Below, piece by piece: positions 53,501-62,091 of a stretch of DNA of 64,000 bases (within the stretch, counting starts at the first letter, position 1; each line of letters opens with the position of its first letter). This DNA comes from HXMU1420-2 sp034670145 (GTDB taxonomy: Bacteria; Pseudomonadota; Alphaproteobacteria; Rhodobacterales; Rhodobacteraceae). The notes under the pieces are model-generated. The model worked only from the letters and a program-made list of their open reading frames with translations. It made no database searches and was not told the DNA's origin. Location of the stretch: positions 372,001 through 436,000 of the forward strand of contig JAXMOA010000001.1 in the NCBI GenBank assembly GCA_034670145.1, read 5' to 3'. A program made the position numbers and the translations under genes.

Positions 53501-53586
53501 CCGACAAACAGGCAAGCCCAAACAGCTGGAAATCCTTTCCGCCCCGGGGCTTGCCTTTGCCCGCCGACGGGTTCACCACTGGCCCC

Positions 53587-54507
53587 ATGTTCACCCCACG
53601 CGCGCAAAACCCCGCCCTGGCGGCCTTTCTGATTCTGGCTGCAACCGCCTTCATCGCCGCCAGCACAACCGTGGCCAAAACCCTCAGCACCACAGGTTGG
53701 GGCACAGGCGCCGCCGGGCAATCCGCTGACCCGCTCAGCCCGATACAAATCAGCCACGGCCGCTTCCTCGCGGCCTTCCTGGTCTTCTCCATCGCCGCCA
53801 CCCTGATCCGCCCGCGCTTTACCAAAGTGCATTGGGGCCTCCACCTGGGCCGCTCCAGTTTCGGCTGGGGCGGGGTCACGCTGATGTTCACCGCCGTCGC
53901 CTACATCCCGATGGCCGATGCCACCGCCATCAGCTTTCTGAACCCGGTCTTCGCCATGGCCCTGGCCATTCCCCTGCTGGGCGAAACCGTCGGCCGCATC
54001 CGCTGGAGCACCGCCGCCATCGCCCTGTTCGGCGCCGCCATCCTGCTGCGCCCGACCCCGGCCAGCTTCCAGCCCCAGGTGCTGTTTGCCTTCGGCGCGG
54101 CCCTCATGATGGGGTTAGAGCTGATCTTCATCAAGAAACTGGCCGGACGCGAACCGCCCTTCCAGATCCTGCTGGTCAACAACGCCATCGGACTGGCCAT
54201 CGCCAGCGCCGCCGTCCTGCCGGTCTGGCAAATGCCCAGCGCGCCACAATGGGCCGGCCTGGCCGCTGTCGGCGTGTTGATGGCCTGCGCCCAAACCTTC
54301 TTTGTCAACGGCATGGCCCGGGCCGACGCCAGCTTTGTCGCCCCGTTCTCCTATGCCACACTGGTCTTCGCCGCCCTCTATGACTTTTTCCTCTTTGACG
54401 TCGTCCCTGACAGCATCACCTGGCTCGGCGCAGCCATCATCCTCAGCGGCGCATTGCTGCTGGCCCTGCGCGAGGCCCATCTGCGCAAATCCGCCACCCC
54501 CGGCTAG
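53587..54507 (+). CDS. EamA/DMT family transporter
   Basis: A 306-residue protein with about ten membrane spans in two EamA repeats. LILAATAFIAASTTVAKTLS is the first; YIPMADATAISFLNPVFAMA closes the first repeat and GMARADASFVAPFSYATLVF lies in the second. The family exports metabolites and drugs; the substrate is unknown. ATG 53587 was chosen because residues upstream of it in a longer frame (from 53431) overlap argF and the hairpin. A weak ribosome binding site precedes it. Confidence 0.85.
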   Translation: MFTPRAQNPALAAFLILAATAFIAASTTVAKTLSTTGWGTGAAGQSADPLSPIQISHGRFLAAFLVFSIAATLIRPRFTKVHWGLHLGRSSFGWGGVTLMFTAVAYIPMADATAISFLNPVFAMALAIPLLGETVGRIRWSTAAIALFGAAILLRPTPASFQPQVLFAFGAALMMGLELIFIKKLAGREPPFQILLVNNAIGLAIASAAVLPVWQMPSAPQWAGLAAVGVLMACAQTFFVNGMARADASFVAPFSYATLVFAALYDFFLFDVVPDSITWLGAAIILSGALLLALREAHLRKSATPG

Positions 54508-54601
54508 GCCGCGCAATGGTTGCCCCACCCCGTCACCCCGCCTATAGTTTGCCCAAACAAGACAAGGTTGCGAAACAGGCAACCGGCAAAGAGGCATCAG
54601 C

Positions 54602-56221
54602 ATGAAAAAGACCCTCCTGCGCCTGCTCGTCATCGTGCCCGTCGCGCTGGCCTTTGGCTACATCCTGGGCACCGGCGGCACCGAGATCGCAAAACGCGCC
54701 GCGCCGCAATTGTTTGACCGCTACACCGATAATATCGAGTGGGAGGCCGTCGGCGTCGAACCAACCATCGAAACCATCTTTGTCTCGCTCGATGTCACCC
54801 CCCTCACCGAACCCGTGCCCAAGGACCGGCCCGGCAGCGGCGGGGCCCTCACCTCGGTCGATGACCTGCTCATGCTGATGACCCATTCCGGGCAGTTCTA
54901 CGACGTGACCGGCGACACCGCCCAGATCCTGTCCATCGCCCCGCCCGACAATGGCTGGGACGCGATGCTGGCCTTTCAGGAGGCCAACCCGGATTACACC
55001 TGGGGCAATTACTTCTTTCGCTACAATGATGTCGACTACTACGACGGCCAGCTCTTTGTCTCCTTCACCGAATGGGTCGCAGATCAGGATTGCTACCGCA
55101 CCACCATCGCCGCCGCCCCTTACAGCGAAACCATCGCCACCACAGACTGGCGCAAGGTGTTTTCCACCACCCCCTGCCTGGCCCCCAAAACCCAGGGCCG
55201 CGCCATCGACGGGCATATGTCCGGCGGCCGTTTCCGCATCGACCGGACCGGCACGATCCTGCTCGCCTCGGGCGACTACGCCGTTGACGGCACCTATGCG
55301 CCCGTCGCCCTGGCCCAGGACCCAGACCAGCAATACGGCAAGGTGCTGGCCATCGACCCGGCCACAGGCCAGGCTGTCACCCTCAGCCAGGGCCATTCCA
55401 ACATGCAGGGCATCACCCAGGATTCCGACGGGCGGCTCTGGGTCGTCGAACACGGCCGCCGCGGCGGAGACGAGCTGAACCTGATCCGCGCCGGCGCCGA
55501 CTATGGCTGGCCCAAAGTGTCCCTCGGCACCCGCTACAACCGCCTGCCGCTGGCCGATACACTCGCCTATGGCCGCCACCCCAGGTTCGAAGCGCCCATC
55601 TTCGCCTGGCTGCCCTCCGTCGCCATCAGCGCCCTGACCCAGATCCAGGATTTCCACCCCGCCTGGGATGGCGACCTGCTGGCCGGCACCCTGGCCGGGC
55701 AAATGCTGATCCGTATCCGTATCCGCGACGGGCGCGTCCTCTTTGCCGAACGCATCGACCTGGGCCAGCGCATCCGCTACGTGCACCAACATGGCGACGC
55801 CATCACCCTGTGGACCGACCAGCGCCAGGTTCTGAAACTGCGCGTCGGCGCCTTTGACGCCAGCCAGCAATTCGCCGAGGCCAAGATCGACGACCTCGCG
55901 CTCAGCGACAAACAGAAAACCGCCACCCGCCTGGCCCTCGCCCAATGCAGCGAATGCCACGCCCTCGGCGCCATCAGCAGCGACAGCGCCCCGGCCCTGG
56001 GCACCGTATTTGGCCGCGACATCGCCGCAACCGCGTTTGACTACTCCGACGCCCTGCGCGCCCAAAGCGGCACCTGGACCCGCGACCGCCTCAGCGCCTA
56101 TCTCGACGCGCCCGAAACCGTCGCCCCCGGCACCCTGATGCCCAACCCCGAAATCCAGGACCCGGCCATCCGGGACGCTCTGATCGACCTGTTACAGGCC
56201 CTGCGGGAACAACCCGAATAA
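54602..56221 (+). CDS. PQQ-type sugar/aldose dehydrogenase-like beta-propeller with C-terminal cytochrome c
   Basis: A 539-residue exported protein. The N-terminal signal or anchor is KTLLRLLVIVPVALAFGYIL. Residues about 70-440 form a GSDH-type propeller (QGITQDSDGRLWVVEHGRRG, then GDELNLIRAGADYGWPKV, the PQQ-site region in soluble glucose and aldose-sugar dehydrogenases). The last 100 residues carry CSECH in LALAQCSECHALG and a short cytochrome c domain with MPNP as a possible Met ligand. The expected role is PQQ-linked oxidation of a sugar or alcohol, passing electrons through its own heme. The substrate is unknown. A terminator follows. Confidence 0.85.
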   Translation: MKKTLLRLLVIVPVALAFGYILGTGGTEIAKRAAPQLFDRYTDNIEWEAVGVEPTIETIFVSLDVTPLTEPVPKDRPGSGGALTSVDDLLMLMTHSGQFYDVTGDTAQILSIAPPDNGWDAMLAFQEANPDYTWGNYFFRYNDVDYYDGQLFVSFTEWVADQDCYRTTIAAAPYSETIATTDWRKVFSTTPCLAPKTQGRAIDGHMSGGRFRIDRTGTILLASGDYAVDGTYAPVALAQDPDQQYGKVLAIDPATGQAVTLSQGHSNMQGITQDSDGRLWVVEHGRRGGDELNLIRAGADYGWPKVSLGTRYNRLPLADTLAYGRHPRFEAPIFAWLPSVAISALTQIQDFHPAWDGDLLAGTLAGQMLIRIRIRDGRVLFAERIDLGQRIRYVHQHGDAITLWTDQRQVLKLRVGAFDASQQFAEAKIDDLALSDKQKTATRLALAQCSECHALGAISSDSAPALGTVFGRDIAATAFDYSDALRAQSGTWTRDRLSAYLDAPETVAPGTLMPNPEIQDPAIRDALIDLLQALREQPE

Positions 56222-56299
56222 CTCTGCCCCGCATTCCTGCCGGAACGCCTTGTATCTCCGGCTCAAGACGCTAATATATGTCCCTTACTGAGGATCTGG

Positions 56300-56329
56300 A
56301 AAAGCGGCCGTAAAACAGGGCCGCTTTTT
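56300..56329 (+). terminator. Rho-independent terminator between the PQQ-type gene and gcrA
   Basis: Stem AAAAGCGGCC (56300-56309) and GGCCGCTTTT (56319-56328), loop GTAAAACAG, T-run to 56329. It ends 17 bp before the gcrA start, so the gcrA promoter either overlaps it or lies upstream, in which case it could act as an attenuator-like element in the gcrA leader. Confidence 0.85.
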
Positions 56330-56346
56330 GGCTGGAAAGGGTACGA

Positions 56347-56934
56347 ATGTCCTGGACTGACGAGCGCGTCGAGCTCTTGAAGAAAATGTGGAGCGAGGGC
56401 CAATCGGCCAGCCAAATTGCCAAGGAACTGGGTGGCGTCACACGCAACGCAGTGATTGGCAAGGTGCATCGCCTGGGCCTGTCCAATCGCAGCACCGGTG
56501 CAAGCTCTGCCAAAACCGAGGCCAAGGCCAAATCGGCCCCGCCCCCCGAGGCAAAGCCCAAACCAGCCCCCAAACCAGAGCCGGTCCGCGCCGCGCCCGC
56601 AGCCGAACCCGCAGCCGCCGAACCACCGGCGCCGGTGGTCGTGCCCCATACGCGCAAGGCGATCATCCCGGCCGGTCAGCCCCTGCCGCCCCAACCCTCC
56701 GCAAACGAGGTCAGCCCCGAAGCGCTGGCCAAAGTCAGCGAAGTGGAAAAGAAGGCGCGCAAACTGTCCCTGATGGAATTGACCGAACGCACCTGCAAAT
56801 GGCCCGTCGGCGATCCCGCAACAGATGACTTCTGGTTCTGCGGCCTGCCCGTGCAACCCGGCAAACCCTATTGCGAAGCCCACGTCGGCGTCGCCTTCCA
56901 ACCGATGAGCGCGCGGCGCGACCGTCGCCGGTAA
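56347..56934 (+). CDS. gcrA: GcrA cell cycle regulator
   Basis: A 195-residue protein with the unmistakable GcrA N-terminus (MSWTDERVELLKKMWSEGQS, then NAVIGKVHRLGLSNR), which binds sigma70 and CcrM-methylated promoters. A Pro/Ala-rich linker follows (residues about 50-115), then the conserved C-terminal zinc-like segment TCKWPVGDP...FCGLP...PYCEAHVGVA. It controls cell-cycle and division genes in alphaproteobacteria. GGAAAGG lies just before the ATG. A terminator follows at 56970. Confidence 0.97.
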   Translation: MSWTDERVELLKKMWSEGQSASQIAKELGGVTRNAVIGKVHRLGLSNRSTGASSAKTEAKAKSAPPPEAKPKPAPKPEPVRAAPAAEPAAAEPPAPVVVPHTRKAIIPAGQPLPPQPSANEVSPEALAKVSEVEKKARKLSLMELTERTCKWPVGDPATDDFWFCGLPVQPGKPYCEAHVGVAFQPMSARRDRRR

Positions 56935-56969
56935 CACCCGGCCCGAAACCGCCACGCCCAAAGCCACTC

Positions 56970-57004
56970 ATGCCCCGGCCCGCTTTGCGTCGCCGGGGCA
57001 TTTT
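56970..57004 (+). terminator. Terminator of gcrA
   Basis: Stem ATGCCCCGGC (56970-56979) and GCCGGGGCAT (56992-57001), loop of 12 nt, followed by TTT. It is 36 bp after the gcrA stop and 14 bp before the end of the convergent dioxygenase gene, so it may serve both. Confidence 0.85.
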
Positions 57005-57017
57005 GCCTTATTAGGGG

Positions 57018-58211
57018 TCAGGCCCGCTTGCGCGCGTCCATCTGCGCCAGCTGACGCAACAGATCCTCCCGTTCCGCCCCCGCACGCACACAGTCCCGCA
57101 TCACATCAGCCTGCGATTGTGGCGCCAAACCTCCCACCGGTGGATCCAGATCCAGATTGGTCGGAAAACTATACCCCTCCGCCGTCGCCGCAATCACAGC
57201 CGCCAACCCGGCCGCATCCAGCCCTTGCGCCTGCCACGCCGCACACAGCGGATCATATAACGCCGCGCACATCGCCCCCCGATCAACCGTTTCCATCGCC
57301 CGCCCAAAGGGCGAAGACACCTGCAACAGGTTCACCATCCGCTGCACCGAAGCACTGCGGTTCTCCCCCGCCGCATGAAACAGAGCCGGGCTGAAAAACA
57401 ACGCGTCCCCCGTCTCCAGCGGCAATTGCACCATATTCGCCTCGAAACAGGCGCGGAAATCCTCCCGCCGCCAGGCCGCATATCCGGGCCGGTACAGCTG
57501 CGAAAACGGCAACAGCTTGGTCGGCCCGCTCTCGACCGGCATATCGCAATGCGCGATCCCCCCCTGCAAGGTCATCAGCGGCGACAGATCATGCACATGC
57601 GCCGGATAGGCCGCACTGACCTCAGCCGTCTGAAACCCCAGATGGTAATCCCGATGCGCCTGCTGCGCCTGCCCGCCGGGATGCACCAGATTGATCTGCG
57701 CCGTCATCTGATAATGCGGCCCCAGCCACGCCTCGCAGGCCGCATCAATCGCAGGGGCCGCAAAGTAGCGCACATAAGTCTCGGGCGCAGCCAGACACAG
57801 CTTTTGCAGCGCATTCCAGATCCGGTCGTTGCTGCCCGCAGCCGCAAAATGATCCGCCCCCTGCCCGCCTGCGGATTTTTCGGCGCGGATAATGTCCAGA
57901 TACACCTGCGTAGCTGCGTCGATCGCCGCATGATCGGGCTGCGCCTGTTTCAGCACAAACACCCCGGCACCGCTGTGCAGCACATGCGCCCATTCCGCCA
58001 TCAACGCCCGGCGCGCCTGCGGATCCGCCAATGTCGGCATCAAGGCCGGAACATCGTAAATCGGCACATTGCTGCGCACCCGCGCCGCATGGGGCACATC
58101 ACTGGCCTGAACCTCCTGCGCAATCAACGCCGTGAACGCCTCCAGCGAACAGGCCTCTGGCGCGTAATACCCGCCCTGCACACCCATCCTCTTGTCTTCA
58201 ACCTCTGACAT
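57018..58211 (-). CDS. Phytanoyl-CoA dioxygenase (PhyH) family protein
   Basis: A 397-residue protein of the non-heme Fe(II)/2-oxoglutarate oxygenase type. QAQQAHRDYHLGFQ gives an HxD pair and LFFSPALFHAAGENRS supplies the distal His and the Arg that binds 2-oxoglutarate. The N-terminal 100 residues are helical and resemble other bacterial PhyH proteins. The substrate is unknown. ATG 58211 has GGAGGAG 6 nt upstream. The gene is divergent from a LacI-type regulator with a 78-bp shared region, so it is probably a target of that regulator. Confidence 0.82.
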   Translation of the reverse strand: MSEVEDKRMGVQGGYYAPEACSLEAFTALIAQEVQASDVPHAARVRSNVPIYDVPALMPTLADPQARRALMAEWAHVLHSGAGVFVLKQAQPDHAAIDAATQVYLDIIRAEKSAGGQGADHFAAAGSNDRIWNALQKLCLAAPETYVRYFAAPAIDAACEAWLGPHYQMTAQINLVHPGGQAQQAHRDYHLGFQTAEVSAAYPAHVHDLSPLMTLQGGIAHCDMPVESGPTKLLPFSQLYRPGYAAWRREDFRACFEANMVQLPLETGDALFFSPALFHAAGENRSASVQRMVNLLQVSSPFGRAMETVDRGAMCAALYDPLCAAWQAQGLDAAGLAAVIAATAEGYSFPTNLDLDPPVGGLAPQSQADVMRDCVRAGAEREDLLRQLAQMDARKRA

Positions 58212-58289
58212 GGCAACTCCTCCGTTGCCGGCAACCCTACCACCATGCCCCCCTTGCCCGGACGCCAAAACACATCAATAATCCATCAA

Positions 58290-59333
58290 ATGACCCACCG
58301 CTTCCCGATCAAGGAAATCGCCCGCCAGGCCGGTCTGGGCACCGCCACGGTGGACCGCGTGTTGAACAACCGCGCCCATGTCAGCGACCAGACCCGCGCC
58401 CGCGTCACCGCCGCCCTGGCCGAGCTGCAAGCCCAGGAGGCCCAATTGTCCGCCCGGGGCCGACGCCTGTTCATCGACATCGTGGTCGAGGCCCCCCAGC
58501 GGTTCACCAAACAGATCCGCAGCGCCTGCGAGGCCGTGCTGCCGCAAGTCTCGCAGGCGGTCTACCGGCCCCGTTTTCTGTTTCAAGAGCTTATGCAGCC
58601 ACGCGAAATGACCGCCACGCTCACCCGCATCCGCAAACGCGGCAGCCATGGGGTGATCCTCAAGGCGCGCAATACCCCAGCCGTACATCAGATGGTCGAC
58701 GCGCTGACCCAGGCGCGCATCCCGGTGATCACCCTGGTCACAGACCTCCCCGACAGCGCCCGCCTGGCCTATGTCGGCCTGGACAACACCCAGGCCGGAC
58801 GCACCGCCGCCTACCTTCTGGCGCAGATGCTGGGCCCCACGCGCCCCGGCACCGCGCCCGACCCGATCCTCACAACCCGCAGCCAGCAGGAATTTCAGGG
58901 CGAAGCCGCCCGCTTCTCTGCCTTTGCGCACCACATGTCCCGCGCCTGCCCGGGCCGCGAGATTGTCCAGATCACCGGCGGCGCCGGGTTGGACCGCGCC
59001 ACCCGCGCCGCGCTCGACCAGCAGCTGATCACCCTGCCCCGCATCGGCGCAGTCTATTCCATCGGTGGCGGCAACCGCGCCATGCTGCGCGCCCTGCAAG
59101 AGGCCGACCGCCTGCCGCAATGTTTCATCGCGCATGACCTGGACGCCGAAAACCGCGCGCTGCTGCAACAGCACGATATCACCCTGGTGCTGCATCACGA
59201 CCTGACACAGGACCTGCTGCGGGCCTTCCAGGCACTCTCGGCCTGGCACGGGCTGTCCCCGCCCATCGACGACTCACCCCGCACCAGCGACGTACAGATC
59301 ATAACCCCGCATAACCTGCCCTCAGCCCGATAA
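58290..59333 (+). CDS. LacI-family transcriptional regulator
   Basis: A 347-residue protein with the LacI-type N-terminal HTH (FPIKEIARQAGLGTATVDRV and LNNRAHVSDQTRARV, residues about 5-40) and a periplasmic-binding-protein-like effector domain (GVILKARNTPAVHQMVDALT, YVGLDNTQAGRTAAYLLAQM). It lies between the divergent PhyH gene and dddL, which starts 189 bp downstream in the same direction. It probably senses a small metabolite and controls one or both; which ligand is not readable from sequence. Confidence 0.9.
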   Translation: MTHRFPIKEIARQAGLGTATVDRVLNNRAHVSDQTRARVTAALAELQAQEAQLSARGRRLFIDIVVEAPQRFTKQIRSACEAVLPQVSQAVYRPRFLFQELMQPREMTATLTRIRKRGSHGVILKARNTPAVHQMVDALTQARIPVITLVTDLPDSARLAYVGLDNTQAGRTAAYLLAQMLGPTRPGTAPDPILTTRSQQEFQGEAARFSAFAHHMSRACPGREIVQITGGAGLDRATRAALDQQLITLPRIGAVYSIGGGNRAMLRALQEADRLPQCFIAHDLDAENRALLQQHDITLVLHHDLTQDLLRAFQALSAWHGLSPPIDDSPRTSDVQIITPHNLPSAR

Positions 59334-59483
59334 ACCGCCAACACCGCCCCTATCGCAGCCAGAGGTCGCGACAGACCCTTTCCGTGTCGCACATCTTCTG
59401 TTTTCCGGGCCGCCACTGATGTAACCGGGCAGAGGATACAACGCCCCAAACGCCACATCCGCCTGCTCGCCCCGCCACAGCCA

Positions 59484-59515
59484 CGCCCCATCCCAGAGCC
59501 CGCCCCATCCCAGAG
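59484..59515 (+). repeat. Direct repeat just upstream of dddL
   Basis: CGCCCCATCCCAGAG occurs twice, 59484-59498 and 59501-59515, with a 17-bp period. The second copy ends 7 bp before the dddL ATG, where a ribosome binding site would be expected; none is present. It may be a regulator site or a slippage product. Confidence 0.8.
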
Positions 59516-59522
59516 TCCACCC

Positions 59523-60248
59523 ATGTCCGATATCCAGCATCACGATTTCACCCCAGCCGCCCAGCCCGCCCCCGATCCAACAGCCCTGCGCCTGTTCGAG
59601 CGGCCAAACTGGCTCTACCTGCTGCGCGAATTCGACAGCCTCTACCGCAACGGCTCTGCCGGCGGCAGCCGCCTGATCCGATCCCACCGCAAACGGGTGC
59701 GCGACGCGCTCTCCTCGACCATCGACAAAAACCCCCAGATCCTCTCCCGCCCGCCCGAGCTGAAACCCGTCTGCGCCCATCTGGACCGCGCGCTGGACCT
59801 GGGCGACCGGGGCGCCGTGCACGACATGGCCCGCACCCTCGCCCGCGTCCGGGACGAACTGACATGGGAATACGGCTACCAGAAAATGCCCCGCACGCTG
59901 GAACGCAAATACGCCTATTGCGAAATTCTCGGCCCACGCGGCCCGATCCAAAGCGACCGGCTGATCCTGGGCTTTGTCCTCTTCGCGCCACGCACCACCT
60001 ACCCGCAGCACAGCCATCAGGATATCGAGGAAAGCTACATCTCGGTCGCCGGTCCCTGGTCCGAAAACGATGTGGCGGTCCATGCCCCCGGATCGCTCAT
60101 CCTGAACCGCTCTGGCGATGAACACCGCATCACCACCGCTGACCGCGACCCCTGCCTGCTGGCCTATGCCTGGGTCGGCCCGCCCGAGCGTCTGGACGCC
60201 CCCGACATGCGCCTCTCTCCCAAAAAACGCAAACCCCGCGCGCCTTAA
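59523..60248 (+). CDS. dddL: Dimethylsulfoniopropionate lyase, DddL type (cupin)
   Basis: A 241-residue cytoplasmic protein with a C-terminal cupin. The metal-binding motif is TYPQHSHQDIEESY (His163, His165, Glu169 or Glu170) and the later His is in GDEHRITT (His201). LTWEYGYQKMP, KYAYCEILGP and HAPGSLILN match the DddL branch of DMSP lyases. Reaction: DMSP to dimethyl sulfide plus acrylate. A LacI-type regulator lies upstream. Assignment to DddL rather than another cupin DMSP lyase rests on recalled motifs. The stop overlaps the convergent caspase-like gene by 4 bp. Confidence 0.82.
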   Translation: MSDIQHHDFTPAAQPAPDPTALRLFERPNWLYLLREFDSLYRNGSAGGSRLIRSHRKRVRDALSSTIDKNPQILSRPPELKPVCAHLDRALDLGDRGAVHDMARTLARVRDELTWEYGYQKMPRTLERKYAYCEILGPRGPIQSDRLILGFVLFAPRTTYPQHSHQDIEESYISVAGPWSENDVAVHAPGSLILNRSGDEHRITTADRDPCLLAYAWVGPPERLDAPDMRLSPKKRKPRAP

Positions 60249-61930
60249 CGGCGCTGCGCATAGACCGCGCAGGTGTTCGAGCCGCTGCCAGAATAGCTCT
60301 GTCCATCGGGGGACAGGCGACCGACAAACGTATTTGTGACGCCGGGGAAATACTCGGTCGAATTGATCGTGCGCCCGTTCAGGTAAACCTCGGCCGTGCC
60401 CTTGTTGCCCAGATTGTCGCTGATCCGGGCCTGATAGAAATTGCCGCTGACATGGCGGAACCGCACCGTGCCCTTGCTCTCGATAAAGAGAGCGCATTTG
60501 GCGCTGAAACTCCAGGTGCCCGCCAGGCTCAGCGCCGGCGCAGCAGCAGGCGCCGCCTGGGCCGTGCCCGACCCGCCTGAGGCGCCCGAACTCGCAGCCG
60601 AACCCGAACCACCGCCTGTCGCCGGGCTCTGCCGCCCCGTTCCGGCCACAACAACCGGACAGGCCACCAGCCGATCCGCCATCACCGCCCGCAAGGCCGA
60701 GGCATAGCCCAAAGCATCCGCCGTCAGATCCGTGTCATTCACCTCGGCAAAGCGCCCGAACGCGGCCCGCGTGCGCCGCCCCAGAATGCCATCCGCCTTC
60801 CCCGCCTTACAGCCCAGCGCATTCAACCGCTCTTGGGTCATGCGAATGATCTCGCGCCGCTCTTTCGGCAGCTCTTCGACCGCCACAATCTCTGTTTCCC
60901 GCTTCTCACGCGGCGCGGTGACAATCACACGCTCCGCCGCGCTGGCCTCAGGCTCCGCCGCCTCATCCGTGGTCAGCTTGCTGCGCAGCTGACGCGCCAA
61001 CTGCACGGTGAAATCATCCTCCTGCCCGCCATAGCGCGCCAGAAACGCGTCATAGGCCTCTACAGTTCCGACCCCCTGCGCCAGGGCAAAATCCGCGCGG
61101 ATCGGGCTGCTCTCGGGCTGTTCCTGCGCCTGCTGCACAACCCGCTGCGGCGCCGCGCCCGAAAAATAGAACTGCCCCAGCAACTCATCGTAATAGGCCG
61201 GGAACTGATCATGCCCCACCGTGCGCGCCAGATCCCGCACATCCACCCGCAAACCGGCCATCAACGCCCGCAGCTCCAACCCCGGATCCCGCAAACGCGG
61301 CAACAACAGGCGCGTAAAGACCGAATTGGCCGCCGTGTCAGACTCGCTCAGCCGATCCAGCGCCATCTGTCCGGCCGCCGCGGAAAAGATCACAAACGTC
61401 CCTTCCGGCGCCGAGATCCGCCCCAACCCGCGCGCCGTGCCAATGCTGCGCCCGGTCGAGGTTGCAAACGGATTGTCCCGGCAGGCGTCAATCACCGCAA
61501 TCGTGGTCCGCGCGCCGGTCGCCCGGATCCGATCCAACAGCGAGGACAAGGCAATGCTCTCGGACTTTATGAAATCCCGCTCCCCCGAGGACGGCGCCAG
61601 AATGTCGGTCGGCAGCAGATAATTTTCGCCGTCAATCTCCACCCCGTGACCGGCAAAGAACACAAACGCCGTGTCGCCCGGCTCCAGCCGGTGGGTAAAC
61701 TCTGAAATCTGACGGTTCATGTCCCGCCGCGTGCCGTTCAGCAATGTGGTGATCTCATAGCCCTGCTCGCTCAGCGCCGCAGACACCGCGCTGGCATCGG
61801 CCATCGCCTTTTCCAGCTTGGGCACATCCGCATAAGCGTCATTGCCAATCACCAGCCCCATACGCTTTTCCGCCATGACCACGGCGGGCAATGACGTCAG
61901 AAAAACCAGTCCAAGGATCAACAAGCGCAT
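60245..61930 (-). CDS. Caspase-like (C14) peptidase domain protein, exported
   Basis: A 561-residue protein with signal peptide MRLLILGLVFLTSLPAVVMA and a p20-type caspase fold (KRMGLVIGNDAYADVPKLEKA). The catalytic dyad is intact: His95 in FFAGHGVEIDG and Cys150 in AVIDACRDNPF. The middle is charged, followed by a peptidoglycan-binding-like segment (LNALGCKAGKADGILGRRTR) and a Gly/Ala-rich linker before a C-terminal beta-rich domain with two Cys. Bacterial caspase homologues cleave after basic residues or act in regulation; the target is unknown. ATG 61930 follows GAGGG at the correct distance. Confidence 0.87.
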   Translation of the reverse strand: MRLLILGLVFLTSLPAVVMAEKRMGLVIGNDAYADVPKLEKAMADASAVSAALSEQGYEITTLLNGTRRDMNRQISEFTHRLEPGDTAFVFFAGHGVEIDGENYLLPTDILAPSSGERDFIKSESIALSSLLDRIRATGARTTIAVIDACRDNPFATSTGRSIGTARGLGRISAPEGTFVIFSAAAGQMALDRLSESDTAANSVFTRLLLPRLRDPGLELRALMAGLRVDVRDLARTVGHDQFPAYYDELLGQFYFSGAAPQRVVQQAQEQPESSPIRADFALAQGVGTVEAYDAFLARYGGQEDDFTVQLARQLRSKLTTDEAAEPEASAAERVIVTAPREKRETEIVAVEELPKERREIIRMTQERLNALGCKAGKADGILGRRTRAAFGRFAEVNDTDLTADALGYASALRAVMADRLVACPVVVAGTGRQSPATGGGSGSAASSGASGGSGTAQAAPAAAPALSLAGTWSFSAKCALFIESKGTVRFRHVSGNFYQARISDNLGNKGTAEVYLNGRTINSTEYFPGVTNTFVGRLSPDGQSYSGSGSNTCAVYAQRR

Positions 61931-62023
61931 GACATATCCCTCGTTTGCGAGTCTGGGTTGACTATACCGCAGCCGCGCCCGCACGGCACCAAAATGCGAC
62001 GGGTGGGGGGCAAAATGGGGTGT

Positions 62024-62038
62024 TGACCCCAAGGGTCA
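62024..62038. promoter_or_regulatory. TGACCC-N3-GGGTCA inverted repeat upstream of the caspase-like gene
   Basis: Perfect 6-bp arms TGACCC and GGGTCA around CAA, 94 bp upstream of the caspase-like start and downstream of the deiodinase-like stop. It could be a regulator site or part of a weak hairpin. No T-run follows. Confidence 0.35.
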
Positions 62039-62091
62039 CGCTTAAAAGACCCCAAGAGATCCCTAATGTTTCACCCCCTACGCAGTGCACC

